From assembly GCF_030253575.1 (NCBI RefSeq), contig NC_080560.1, forward strand, positions 12,438,001-12,502,000: a stretch of DNA of 64,000 bases. The letters are read 5' to 3'. This DNA is from Rhododendron vialii. Lineage: Eukaryota > Streptophyta > Magnoliopsida > Ericales > Ericaceae. Under the pieces are notes generated by a model. That model worked only from the letters and a program-made list of their open reading frames with translations. It ran no database searches and was not told the origin of the DNA. Each line of letters starts with the position of its first letter. Position 1 is the stretch's first letter. Below, piece after piece: positions 23,201 through 31,332 of this stretch. The position numbers and the translations under genes were made by a program.

Positions 23201-25882
23201 CAAACGATCGACCTCTTCAATCACAACATCTACATGCTGCACGGCTGCCCTTCGTTTTTTTTGAATGATCGGTTTGTGCTGAGGGTCAATGTTTAAATGG
23301 TGACAGATCACATCTGCATCCACTCCGGGCATTTCCTCTGGCACCCATGCAAAAACATCAATATACTCCTTTAGAAATCTTATCGAGGCTGGTAGTGATT
23401 CCCCAATTAAAAAATATCTTTCAGGATCGGTCTCGTTGATCTGAATCTTTTCCAATCCTTCAATCACTTTTTCAGCCGGGCTCCTTCCAACATCCTCGAT
23501 GGTTGGTTGATCTGGTACTTCTAATGTATGAACATGGAGGGCCTTTGGAGCTGTTTTGATGATAGAAATCAAACATTGTTGTGCCACCTTCTGGTTGCCT
23601 TTAAGGACTTCAATCCCATTTGAACCTGGGAATTTCACCATCTGGTGATAAGTCGAGGAGACTGCTCTCATTTTGTGCAACCACGTCCTCCCTATAATCG
23701 CGTTATAAGAAGATGGGACATCGACCACCAAAAAGTCTGTTCTCAACACCACTGATCCAGCCCGAACAGGTAATGTTACCTTTCCAAGGGGCCAGACTGC
23801 TCCTGCACCGAACCCAATAAGAGGTGTTGTTGACTGCTCTAAGTCTGATTGGGCCAGGCCCAGCTTTTTGAATGCATCATAGTACAATACCTCTGTACAA
23901 CTCCCCGAGTCCACTAGAATTCTCTCGATGTCATATTCCCCAACTCGTAGGGTTACGACCAATGCATCGTTATGGGGTATTTGGACCTCTCCCAAATCAT
24001 CATCACTGAATGCCAAGCTCTCATTGCATACATCAGTCTCTCGCCCTCTCTTGTTTCCCAATCGCATCACGTGCTGATCGTGTTTGACCTGTTTTTGCAA
24101 CAGCCTCACCTCACTCCTCGTATAAGGTGCAGCCAACCCATGTATCATATGGATCACGCCTTTAGGGATTTGCTCGTAACCCAGCTCCATAGCCTTCCCT
24201 TTCTCTTTAGGGTCCTCCTGGATAAACTCCTTGAGATAGCCCCGAGAGACCAAATCATCAAGGTGCCTCTTGAATATCTCACAGTCCTCGGTCATATGGC
24301 CCCAATCTTTGTGATAACTGCAGTGCTGATTCATAGCATGTTTTGCATCTTTGTCTCCGCCTAGACTTGGGGGCCATTTAAAATATGGCTGATTCTTTAT
24401 TCGATAAAGAATCCTGTAAATTGGCTCCTTCCAAACCGTAGTGATAGAAAAGAAGGACTTGGGGTCAGGAGCTTGCTTGTCCTTGTATGGCTCTTTCTTA
24501 GCCTGCCCGTACTCCCTTCTGTCTTTGTATGTCTTGGGCTCTGTCTTATCCACTTTTTTGGCAGGTGCCTTCGGCTGTTCGGCAACCGTCCTGCCATCCT
24601 CACGGAGTATGTCATCTTCCATTCTGGCGTGCTGCTCTATCCGTTCCATCAATTTAGCCAAGGTGGCTACCGGATGTTTATTCAATGAACGGCGCAGCTC
24701 TCCCCGAACAGGCAAACCAGTCTTGAAGGTAGCAATCGCGTACTCCTCACTGCAACTTTCAATCTCGTTGAAAGTTTCCCAGTACTTCTTTGCGTAATCC
24801 CTGATCTGCTCGTTTTCCTCCTGCTTCATGGTGGAAAGACTCTCAAAAGTCTTTGGGGCCTTTCTGCTCGTTAAGAACCGAGCAGTGAATTCCTCTGCCA
24901 ACTGCCTCCATCCTCGTATGGATCGTGGGGCCAACTTATGAAACCAGGATAAAGCCACCTTGCCAAGACTGGAGGGAAACATCTTGCACAAGATGGAATC
25001 ATCCCCTTCATGCATAAACATGGCCTGTTGATAATGCTGTATGTGAGCCATGGGATCCGTATTTGTCTCATAAAGTATGAACGCTCCGTGCTTCACTCTG
25101 CTCGGCAATCTTGCTTCTTGTAGCCTTTTTGTAAAGGGGGAGGCTGCAATATTACTCAGGGCCTTGTGCGCTGCTTCTCGTGCAGTTACTGTCCCATCCT
25201 CTTGCTCCTTTGACTTGTGGGCCGAAGCCTTGACCCAATCAGCATCAGGTCTCTCATACCCGTCTCGATGATGCTTTCTCGTGTCCTCTTCCTCGGGGGT
25301 AGAACTTCGGTCTCTGCTCCTCCTTTTTCGTGAAGAAGTCCTTCTCTCTGGTGTTCGGCTTCTACTTTTTCTTCCCCTTTTTCGTGGAGAAGCCTCATGA
25401 CGCCCTATAACAGGACTTCTGCTCCTGCTTCTGCTCCTTCTTCCTCGTGAAGGAGCTTTTCTGTATTGTACCACAGCATACCTACTGCCTCTAGAATTTC
25501 TTCGAGATAGTCCAGAATCCTCCGGATGCTCCCTAATTCTTTCCAATTCTCTAATCTCATGCTCTTGTTTTTTAATCAGACGAGCATACTCCTCGACTTT
25601 TTGCCTCTTTCTATCAAGAACGTCGTCGCTATGGTGCACACTCCTGGAGTGCGCGATCGATTCATCCCTTTGACGGGATTTACTCCTTCTCGTGGATCTC
25701 GAAGCCGTCTCTCCATCTCCTCTATTTTTGGAGTTATGATGTACGGTGAGGGGGCGGTCCTTACTCGTGTTCCTCCTGTGCCCACCCTGGGGCTTTCTCG
25801 GAGCCCCAGGTGGTGATTTGTCCATTCCTCCATCTAACACATCTTTTGGTTCATGCGGTGTTGCTGGAGTTACTTCCACCAT
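20207..25882 (-). CDS. Tat-lineage gag-pol polyprotein, 1891 aa, intact
   Basis: A single frame encodes, in order: an Arg/Ser-rich N-terminal region (residues ~30-230), a gag capsid region (~240-430) and a short zinc knuckle (C-x3-H-x4-H-x4-C, ~521-534). Next come the aspartic protease (DSGS, ~658), the reverse transcriptase (~890-1080, catalytic YIDD ~1024) and a first RNase H that reads LYLAVS where TDAS is usual. A second RNase H (~1318-1445; FVDGSA, AEYEALL, CDSQL, HADS) and the integrase (HHCC ~1546-1586; D~1615, D~1675, E~1710) complete it. The second RNase H marks the Tat lineage. The start is the first ATG, 50 bases from the 5' LTR. The product makes and integrates element cDNA. Having no stops, it could be functional. 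Confidence 0.96.
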   Translation of the reverse strand: MVEVTPATPHEPKDVLDGGMDKSPPGAPRKPQGGHRRNTSKDRPLTVHHNSKNRGDGETASRSTRRSKSRQRDESIAHSRSVHHSDDVLDRKRQKVEEYARLIKKQEHEIRELERIREHPEDSGLSRRNSRGSRYAVVQYRKAPSRGRRSRSRSRSPVIGRHEASPRKRGRKSRSRTPERRTSSRKRRSRDRSSTPEEEDTRKHHRDGYERPDADWVKASAHKSKEQEDGTVTAREAAHKALSNIAASPFTKRLQEARLPSRVKHGAFILYETNTDPMAHIQHYQQAMFMHEGDDSILCKMFPSSLGKVALSWFHKLAPRSIRGWRQLAEEFTARFLTSRKAPKTFESLSTMKQEENEQIRDYAKKYWETFNEIESCSEEYAIATFKTGLPVRGELRRSLNKHPVATLAKLMERIEQHARMEDDILREDGRTVAEQPKAPAKKVDKTEPKTYKDRREYGQAKKEPYKDKQAPDPKSFFSITTVWKEPIYRILYRIKNQPYFKWPPSLGGDKDAKHAMNQHCSYHKDWGHMTEDCEIFKRHLDDLVSRGYLKEFIQEDPKEKGKAMELGYEQIPKGVIHMIHGLAAPYTRSEVRLLQKQVKHDQHVMRLGNKRGRETDVCNESLAFSDDDLGEVQIPHNDALVVTLRVGEYDIERILVDSGSCTEVLYYDAFKKLGLAQSDLEQSTTPLIGFGAGAVWPLGKVTLPVRAGSVVLRTDFLVVDVPSSYNAIIGRTWLHKMRAVSSTYHQMVKFPGSNGIEVLKGNQKVAQQCLISIIKTAPKALHVHTLEVPDQPTIEDVGRSPAEKVIEGLEKIQINETDPERYFLIGESLPASIRFLKEYIDVFAWVPEEMPGVDADVICHHLNIDPQHKPIIQKKRRAAVQHVDVVIEEVDRLLEAKAIREVYYPEWLSNTVVVKKKNGKWRICVDFTDLNKACPKDSFPSPRIDQLVDATSGYERMSFLDAYRGYHQIAMFEPDQEKTSFITPRGLYCYSVMPFGLKNAGATYQRLATIIFKKLIGKTLEVYIDDMVVKSREKGGHITDLKEVFEILRKYKLKLTASKCAFGVGSGKFLGHLVTMRGIEANPEQIDALQRLQSPKTTKEVQRLTGMAAALNRFISRSSDKCRPFFQLLKKREGFEWGAECEQAFQDLKKYLAEPPLLSTPQPGESLILYLAVSEHAVSAVLLRDLGIDQIPIYYVSKTLLDAETRYLPLEKLVLTLRTATRKLPHYFQSHKVVVYTEYPLKSLLRKTDFSGRISTWSVELSQYDLEYQPRTAIKGQVLADFVAEFSPTVAPLPPTKKEQAAKTSSLKDQPIAEQDPKEWKLFVDGSACNTGSGIGVVLFPPQGVLIELSVRLGFSASNNVAEYEALLAGLRSAKTLKAERVRVYCDSQLVVNQLSDEYETRNEKMVAYVQAAKDLLDTFERVYIEQISSGQNAHADSLAWLAAAVPTEFKRRVAIEYLNEPSIGRSVDLVLDVNQGPSWMDPIMEFLRDEILPSDKKEVHNIRVKSARFWLSPEGKLYRKSFTGPYLLCIHPKMVQKFLHEIHEGTCGSHAGGRSIAHRAITQGYWWPHMQEDAKVYVKICEKCQKFSPMIRTPAEDLVPLTSPWPFAQWGMDIVGPLHKATGNRKFLLVATDYFTKWIKAEPLAKITEPMIERFVWKSTITRFGVPYSLITDNGSQFQKKFKAFCAQYGIRNYYSTPAYPQSNGQAEASNKTILDGIKKRLDKAKGKWPDELPLVLWAHRTTPRRSTGETPYSLAFGTEAVIPLEMGLPTNRTALVESGGNDRALEIELDLAEEKREKALVHLASYQEQLMKSYNKHVHPREFGVGDLVLRKVFGNTKVANEGKLGANWEGPYRVTEIVGIGAYRLADLDGDPIPRPWNVHNLRKFFV

Positions 25883-25909
25883 GGTCGTATTTCAAAAGGG
25901 AATTCTTTC

Positions 25910-25931
25910 GTTTCCCACAGACGGCGCCAAT
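25910..25931 (-). other. Primer binding site of the Tat element
   Basis: Two bases inside the 5' LTR the minus strand reads TGGCGCCGTCTGTGGGAA, which begins with the TGG needed to pair with a tRNA 3' CCA. This form is common in Tat-lineage elements; I do not assign the tRNA. Confidence 0.85.
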
Positions 25932-26775
25932 TGTAGGGGGATGAAAACAATTGATACTTCGGATCAACTGGATTGCAACGGCTTATTCGTGCCTCTTCAC
26001 CGGAACCCTAGTTCGACGTCTGAACCTTAATCTGCAAAATAGATAGGGAGTGAGTGCACCTTTGCCTCTCGTGGCAAAGGCCCTCCGATGCCTTTGTTAG
26101 TATCACGTACTAGAAAACTCAACCCTAATTTTCAGTAGGAAAGCAATAATAATGCAATGTATTGCGTACCTTTCACCTCTAGGTTTACCTCATATTTATA
26201 GATTTATGGATGCTTGCTGTCCAAGCATCCTTGTTGCCATAGGATTCCTAACTCGTATAGGAAACCCAGGATATTAAGGAGTCTCGTTTCCTTTATCAGT
26301 TTATGGAAAAGAGTCCTTTTAGGATTCTTTTCCTTTAAGAGCCGAACATCCCATACTCGTTGGGTATCTTTCTCAGATCCTATATTCTTGGGATCTTTAT
26401 CCCTTTATGGGACATGACTACTCTGGAATCTTCTAGAGTATTCCCTCTGCTCCTACTCTTGATTGGAGCTCCTTCTTTGTTCGGCTGCCTCATGGCCGAA
26501 CAGACTACCTGGACCAGGGACTTCACATGTAACTTGGTCCAAACGTAATCAAAATGTCTCTTATCTGCCGAACAGATAGTTTACACCAGTGACTTGTCAT
26601 GTCATTGGCCTTTATTCAGCCGAACAGATTGCATGGACCAAGGACTTCACATGTCATTGTTCCATATCGCTGTTCTTCATACTGCCCGGCGATAAGTCCA
26701 GTCGTATTTACCACGTGTTCCCAAACATCACGTGTTCGGTAACTAAATGTATCTGGTCGGGAATACCTCCCTACA
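25932..26775 (-). repeat. 5' LTR of the Tat element
   Basis: This is the 844-bp partner of 15500-16343, ending CCTCCCTACA in plus-strand reading. It is followed by the AATAG target duplication. It should carry the element's promoter on the minus strand. Confidence 0.95.
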
Positions 26776-26780
26776 AATAG

Positions 26781-27296
26781 ATAAGGTCATCTCAGCGAAA
26801 ATGTGTTCTGTGTATGGTTATCTATCCAAGTTTATACTCTATATTATTTCAAAAAGACAAACAGATAATATTATTTCTGCAAAATATGTGCTCCGTACAA
26901 TTTCAATTTTACTAACAAATAAGGTTATCTGTTCAAGTCAACATATGTGTTCATTTTTTGACGTATGGCCCAAATTTTGTTGTTGTAAGGAGGTACATTT
27001 TTTATTGGTAGGACAAAATAGATTTACACGCATCTCACACTTGAGTTAGGTAAGACAAATGTTATTAATGATAGTCATTCCTGTGTATAGACTTTTGTTG
27101 CCAATTGTGTTAAAATTCTCCCTCTATATCAATTTTATATTCCCAGAAAAATGTGAACCGCTAGGTGTTTTACCAAATGTGTTTCACTTTATCATATCCT
27201 TGGGTGGTGGAGCGGGGGCTGGGATGGTTGTTGGTGGCCAGTGGTTTTCAGCGGTGGTAGCGGTCAGTGGTTGGGTTGGTATGGGTGCAGTTAGGG
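26781..27296. repeat. Right remnant of the ~107-bp array, then LINE-like sequence
   Basis: From 26781 to about 26950 the array words (GGTTATCT, ACTCTATATT, ACAAATAAGGTTATCT) continue across the Tat insertion. From about 26955 the sequence changes to unrelated, partly G-rich DNA (27200-27295) with no gene. It may be the 5' part of a LINE-like unit ending in the A-run near 28235. Confidence 0.5.
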
Positions 27297-27976
27297 TTAG
27301 GACGCGGGGGCTCTGCTGCCCACCATGGGCAGCAGCCCCAACCCACACTCACACACGGCACCGTTTTATATAGGAAAAAAAATCAAACTCTTCCGCTTGC
27401 AATCCTATGGAGCAGAAACGTGATTATTTTTAATATATAAACGGTCTAAAAAATTAAGTGTGTCACTTTTTAATTCGTTTGAACAAGTACGAATATCTTA
27501 TTATTCTAATCATATTATTCTAAAGCATCATAATTAATTTTTGTCTCTAGGACTCTCATAATTAAGTATCTGCTCTTTATTTAGAATCCTGTAGATCAGA
27601 AACGTGATTATGAGAGTCCTATAGACAAAAGTTAATTATATCTCTTTAGAATAATATGATTAGAATAATAAGATTTTCGTACTTGTTCAAACGAATTAAA
27701 AAGTGGCACACTTAATTTTTTAGACCGTTTATATGTTAAAAAATATGATTAAAAAATTAAGTGCTCCAATTTTCAATCCGTTTGAATTGACGTGAAGATC
27801 TTATTATTCTGATCATATTATTCTAAAGAGACATAATTAAATTTTAACTCTAGGGCTCTCATAATCACGTTTCTGTTCAATAGGATTGCAAGCGGAAGAA
27901 ATTTTTCTTTTTTCCTATACAAAACGGTGCCGTGTATGAGTGTGGGTATGGTGGGCAGCAGAGCCCCCGCGTCCTT
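27297..27976. mobile_element. Large fold-back element with complex inverted repeats
   Basis: The arms 27297-27425 and 27862-27976 are complementary over several blocks. Outermost is GGACGCGGGGGCTCTGCTGC and its complement, then ACGGCACCGTTTT, then CTTCCGCTTGCAATCCTAT. The interior holds further palindromes around TAGAATAATATGATTAG. A related interior module recurs at 59470-59555 and 61620-62010. No transposase is encoded, and target duplications were not resolved. It resembles non-autonomous fold-back or Mutator-like elements. Confidence 0.75.
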
Positions 27977-28240
27977 AGGATTAGGATTTGGGTGGTTTGG
28001 GCTGTTTTTTGTGTTGACTGTTTTATCTGAGTTTTTTAGACTCTTTGGGTGTTTGGGATTCGGCTTATTTGGTAGATTTCGGCCCAATAGGTGTCATTGT
28101 TTTGACTTCTTGCGAAAATGTAGGAATTAGGTCTAGGATTGGGCAAATGAATGCTCGTTGAGCATGATGTCATTTCCTTTTTCTTATTAGTCTTGTAACA
28201 ATTTCAAGATTAATGAAATTTTTTTTGCTGATCAAAAAAA
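27977..28240 (+). mobile_element. LINE-like 3' tail ending in an A-rich run
   Basis: This T/G-rich stretch ends ATTAATGAAATTTTTTTTGC and TGATCAAAAAAAA. It closely resembles the tails at 40741-40806, 41190-41206, 51140-51170 and 56740-56777. The shared ending marks 3' ends of L1-type LINEs or retroposons they mobilise. The 5' boundary is unclear because of the nested fold-back element. Confidence 0.5.
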
Positions 28241-29011
28241 ATATAGACAAATAATGTTATATGTGTGACCCAAAAAACACACTAATAAGGTTATCTATGC
28301 GAAATTTGTACTATGTACAATAGCAATAAAATCCAAACAAATATGATTAACCGTCCAAATTTATGTTTTTTTTCATTATCACAAAAAGATGAACATATAA
28401 GATTCTTATTCTTTTTTTTTTTTTGCGTTTGTTAATTTTGCGCCTAACTTTTGTAGGTTATTGATTCGTCTTGTGAAGACAAATTAAAAAGTTAAAAAAA
28501 CAAAAAAAAACCCAAAGAGTTTAGTGAAACAAGGACATTGTTGTCTTTCTCACAGAAATTGAACAAGTGTCCAATACAATATTTAGCTTAAAGAGTATTT
28601 TTGAGGAATGCATTTAGAAGCCCCTACATTATTGTTGTAATATGTGGATACTAGAGAGAGAAAATGAGTGGTTTAGGTGCCGATCTAGTTTTCTAAAAAA
28701 GAAATTTTTAGAAAATGAAGGTAATTTCAAGCTCAAAAATTATGTGTGTACGTAAATAATTTTTCTACCAATATGGACCTTGTTTGATAGGTCTCATCGA
28801 GATCTTTTTAACGGTAAAAAAAATTGAAAAATTATTATTTATTTTTATTATATTTAAATTTGAAATTAACTTTTATTTTTTTAAAATAAGGTTTAAAAAA
28901 AAAATGCGGAACCCACCCTGAGAATCTTTAGATTCCTAACACGGGACAATAAAAAAAGAAAGACTACTGACGAGTTTTCGTAAAGTTTCAACTTTTCAAA
29001 AAAAATAAAGA
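28241..29011. other. Array remnant and AT-rich DNA, no gene
   Basis: The ~107-bp array words reappear at 28245-28400 (TAATAAGGTTATCTATGC, GTACTATGTACAATAGCAATA). The remainder to 29011 is AT-rich without a recognisable gene. Confidence 0.45.
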
Positions 29012-29170
29012 GAAAATGATAATGTCAAAACTGTTTTTATTAGTGTCGAAACTCTAGCGTATAAACGTCTCGTACATTACAAATGGTACAAACATTTTGT
29101 ACACTAGAATTTTGGCACAAACAAAAATGATTTTGATACTAATAAAAACCTGTTTTGATATTATCATTTC
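29012..29170. mobile_element. Short palindromic MITE
   Basis: The left end AAATGATAATGTCAAAAC and the following TGTTTTTATTAGTGTC are mirrored at the right by GATACTAATAAAAAC and GATATTATCATTTC. The arms cover about 40 bp each. Family and target duplication were not determined. Confidence 0.65.
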
Positions 29171-29217
29171 CAAAAAAAAAAGTGTTTACAGACTTGAGCT
29201 TGAAAAGAGAGAGACTA

Positions 29218-29462
29218 CAGTTTCCGACCGGGGATTCCCGACTGAATTCCCGACGCCACGCCGGGCCCACTTCGGCCATCGGACGGCTGATCGGAGCATT
29301 GTATACAAAAAATTAAGTGTTTGGATCGGCCACCTACACACATCGCATGACGTTGTTTACCACTCGATTTTTTTTTTAGAATTTTTGATCGGCTCCGATC
29401 AACCGTCCGGTGGCTAGAGTGGGCTTGTCGAGACGTCGGAAATTCGGTTCTCAACCCCAGCC
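29218..29462. mobile_element. GC-rich inverted-repeat MITE
   Basis: The left arm (GGGCCCACTTCGGCCATCGG, ACGGCTGATCGGAGC) pairs with the right arm (GATCGGCTCCGATCAACCGT, CCGGTGGCTAGAGTGGGC). Similar words (CGGCCACCGGACGGCCGATC) recur at 62470-62500, so at least two copies of this family are in the window. Confidence 0.6.
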
Positions 29463-30297
29463 CCAAAACTGATCACAAAATTGTCTCAAACGGCAAGCAA
29501 CCGACTTCCTCCCCCAATCCACTATGACTTCTTTGCCCAAGCCCACCTGCACTTTCGCTAGGATTCCAAGCTCGGCAGAATTCACTCTTGGTGTGGCTCA
29601 AAGAAAATTTCCAGATACACCAAGACTTGGGACTAGATCCACCACGACCAAGCTACGGTGACAAACCAGATCCACTAATTGTGTGATCGGCCACATGACA
29701 ACGTTTGGTCCAGAGTCCACTTGCTCCAGCTTCAATTGCTTGAATATGAGAGTATATTGTGTTTACTACATGAACAGTTGCTCGTCTAGCTAGACGAGGC
29801 ACTGTTACAAAGTTACATATTTTGTAAAATAACCAGGGAGGAAGCGAGGCTGATACTGAAGTCTTTTGGGGTGTTTTTCCAATTTTCACTTGCTACTTTA
29901 GTTTAAAGAGGAAAGAGGCGACACTAATGCGGATGCTCTTAATGGACCTAATACGTTACAACTTTTAAAACTATGGATTCTGGGCATTATCAAAATATAA
30001 CATGGATTAAAAGGCCAATAGCCCACTCCTTTTGGACTCTAGCCTAATTTACTGCTGTGGCGTATGGGTGGAGTAAGCCCAAAAAACACCGACCATCATT
30101 TCAAGTACTCACGCTTTTGATGAGATCAAATCTTTACTTTCTATGTAAAAGATGTGAGGAAGTGTCATTAGATTACAAGACCATTGATAAGGATATACTT
30201 TGATACTGTGAAAAATATGTGATGGACATGTTTGATACAATAAGCTTCATAAATAAATTTACAACTAACCTTACGGGAAAAAATCAATGCAAAATGA
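29463..30297. other. Unassigned intergenic DNA
   Basis: I see no gene, repeat or element in this stretch. Short reading frames on both strands lack recognisable motifs. Confidence 0.4.
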
Positions 30298-30521
30298 TAC
30301 TCTCTGTCATACTTTAAATGTCTTCTATGGGTGTTCGTGCATTTTCAAACTCCCAAAAAATATATTTTTTATAGTATATTTTAATTTCTTACACCAAATT
30401 AAAATATTCATTGAGTACTTTAAATTAGTGTAAAAAAAAGAATATAAAGAAAATTTAATTTTTGGGGTTTGAAAATTTAAGAATTTTCGTAGGGGACATT
30501 TAAAATGGGACGGAGGGAGTA
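30298..30521. mobile_element. Stowaway-like MITE
   Basis: The element at 30300-30519 starts CTCTCTGTCATACTTTAA and ends with the complementary TAAAATGGGACGGAGGGAG. TA flanks both ends. It belongs to the same subgroup as 15171-15369, sharing the TTTAAATGTC-type subterminal word. Confidence 0.9.
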
Positions 30522-30813
30522 TTTGATAACTGATGATTAATTATTTTTCTAACCTAAGGAATTGAATATAAATAAATCAGGAAGGTTGTTGAGACCGGCC
30601 TCCGCCGCCTCTTACTTTCTGTAAATTATTTTTTTATCAAAGCTCGAAGCAAAAGTATCAAAGTATATCTATTTATATTATAAAAAAAAGCATATCTATT
30701 TTAATCCATGTAATTATCTCTTTCTTGGGATGTCTTCTTTATATATAGGAGAGAAAAAGGCTCCATGTGATAAACTCTCCGGGTGCTTTCAAGAACTCGG
30801 GGTTTGTCCTCAT

Positions 30814-30914
30814 TGTGCGGTGGTCAACTAAATGAATCCGACCCGCAATCACTACATAATTTGTGCGGTGGTCAACCAAATGAATCTGACCCGCAATCAC
30901 TGCATAACTCCAGA
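30814..30914 (+). repeat. Two-copy ~51-bp tandem repeat upstream of UGT copy 1
   Basis: The unit GTGCGGTGGTCAACTAAATG with GACCCGCAATCACTACATAA is repeated once with three or four changes. It lies just before the start of the DNA shared by all three UGT upstream regions (ACTCCAGACACGTG at about 30907). Confidence 0.8.
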
Positions 30915-31235
30915 CACGTGTTTAGAATTAACCGTTTGACACATCTAGCTCGCTTAGATGAATAGTTCTGGACATATAATAAGAAATACTTTTGTATAGT
31001 GCCAGCAAAGCCATGACATCAATTGCCAGAAAATTAGTTTCTTACCTATTTCTTTTGCAATTATTCTAGGACCGCGTCAAAATACATATTCAAATACACA
31101 TTCACACACACAAGTGTATGAACTCCACATACAAGTGTACGGATTCCACGCACTGCACATACTTTCGTGGCTTTCGTGGTCTACAAGTCCAATACCAAAG
31201 ACCTAAGGTTCCGATCTACTGACTTTTTGAACGTT

Positions 31236-31243
31236 TATAAATT
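31236..31243 (+). promoter_or_regulatory. Probable TATA box of UGT copy 1
   Basis: TATAAATT lies about 97 bp before the start codon. Aligned TATAA words are found at 44451 (copy 2) and 62867 (copy 3), 100-114 bp before their start codons. Conservation between copies supports the call. Confidence 0.6.
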
Positions 31244-31332
31244 AACCACTCAATAAAATTTGAAATCACAGCCACAACCAAGTTAAGAACAACATATTAG
31301 TCCTAGCCGGTTGTAGCATAATAAATCGAGAA

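Larger units (their letters stand above)
15495..26780 (-). mobile_element. Complete Tat-lineage Ty3/gypsy retrotransposon with an antisense gene
   Basis: The element spans 15500-26775 and is flanked by perfect AATAG duplications at 15495-15499 and 26776-26780. Both LTRs are 844 bp and start TGTAGGGGG. In minus-strand order it has the 5' LTR, primer binding site, one uninterrupted gag-pol frame (25882-20207), a palindrome-rich spacer, an oppositely oriented spliced gene and the 3' LTR. The dual RNase H architecture and the antisense gene are Tat-lineage traits. I count about 14 substitutions between the LTRs (~1.7%), so the insertion is young. It is the only plausibly autonomous retroelement here. 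Confidence 0.95.
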
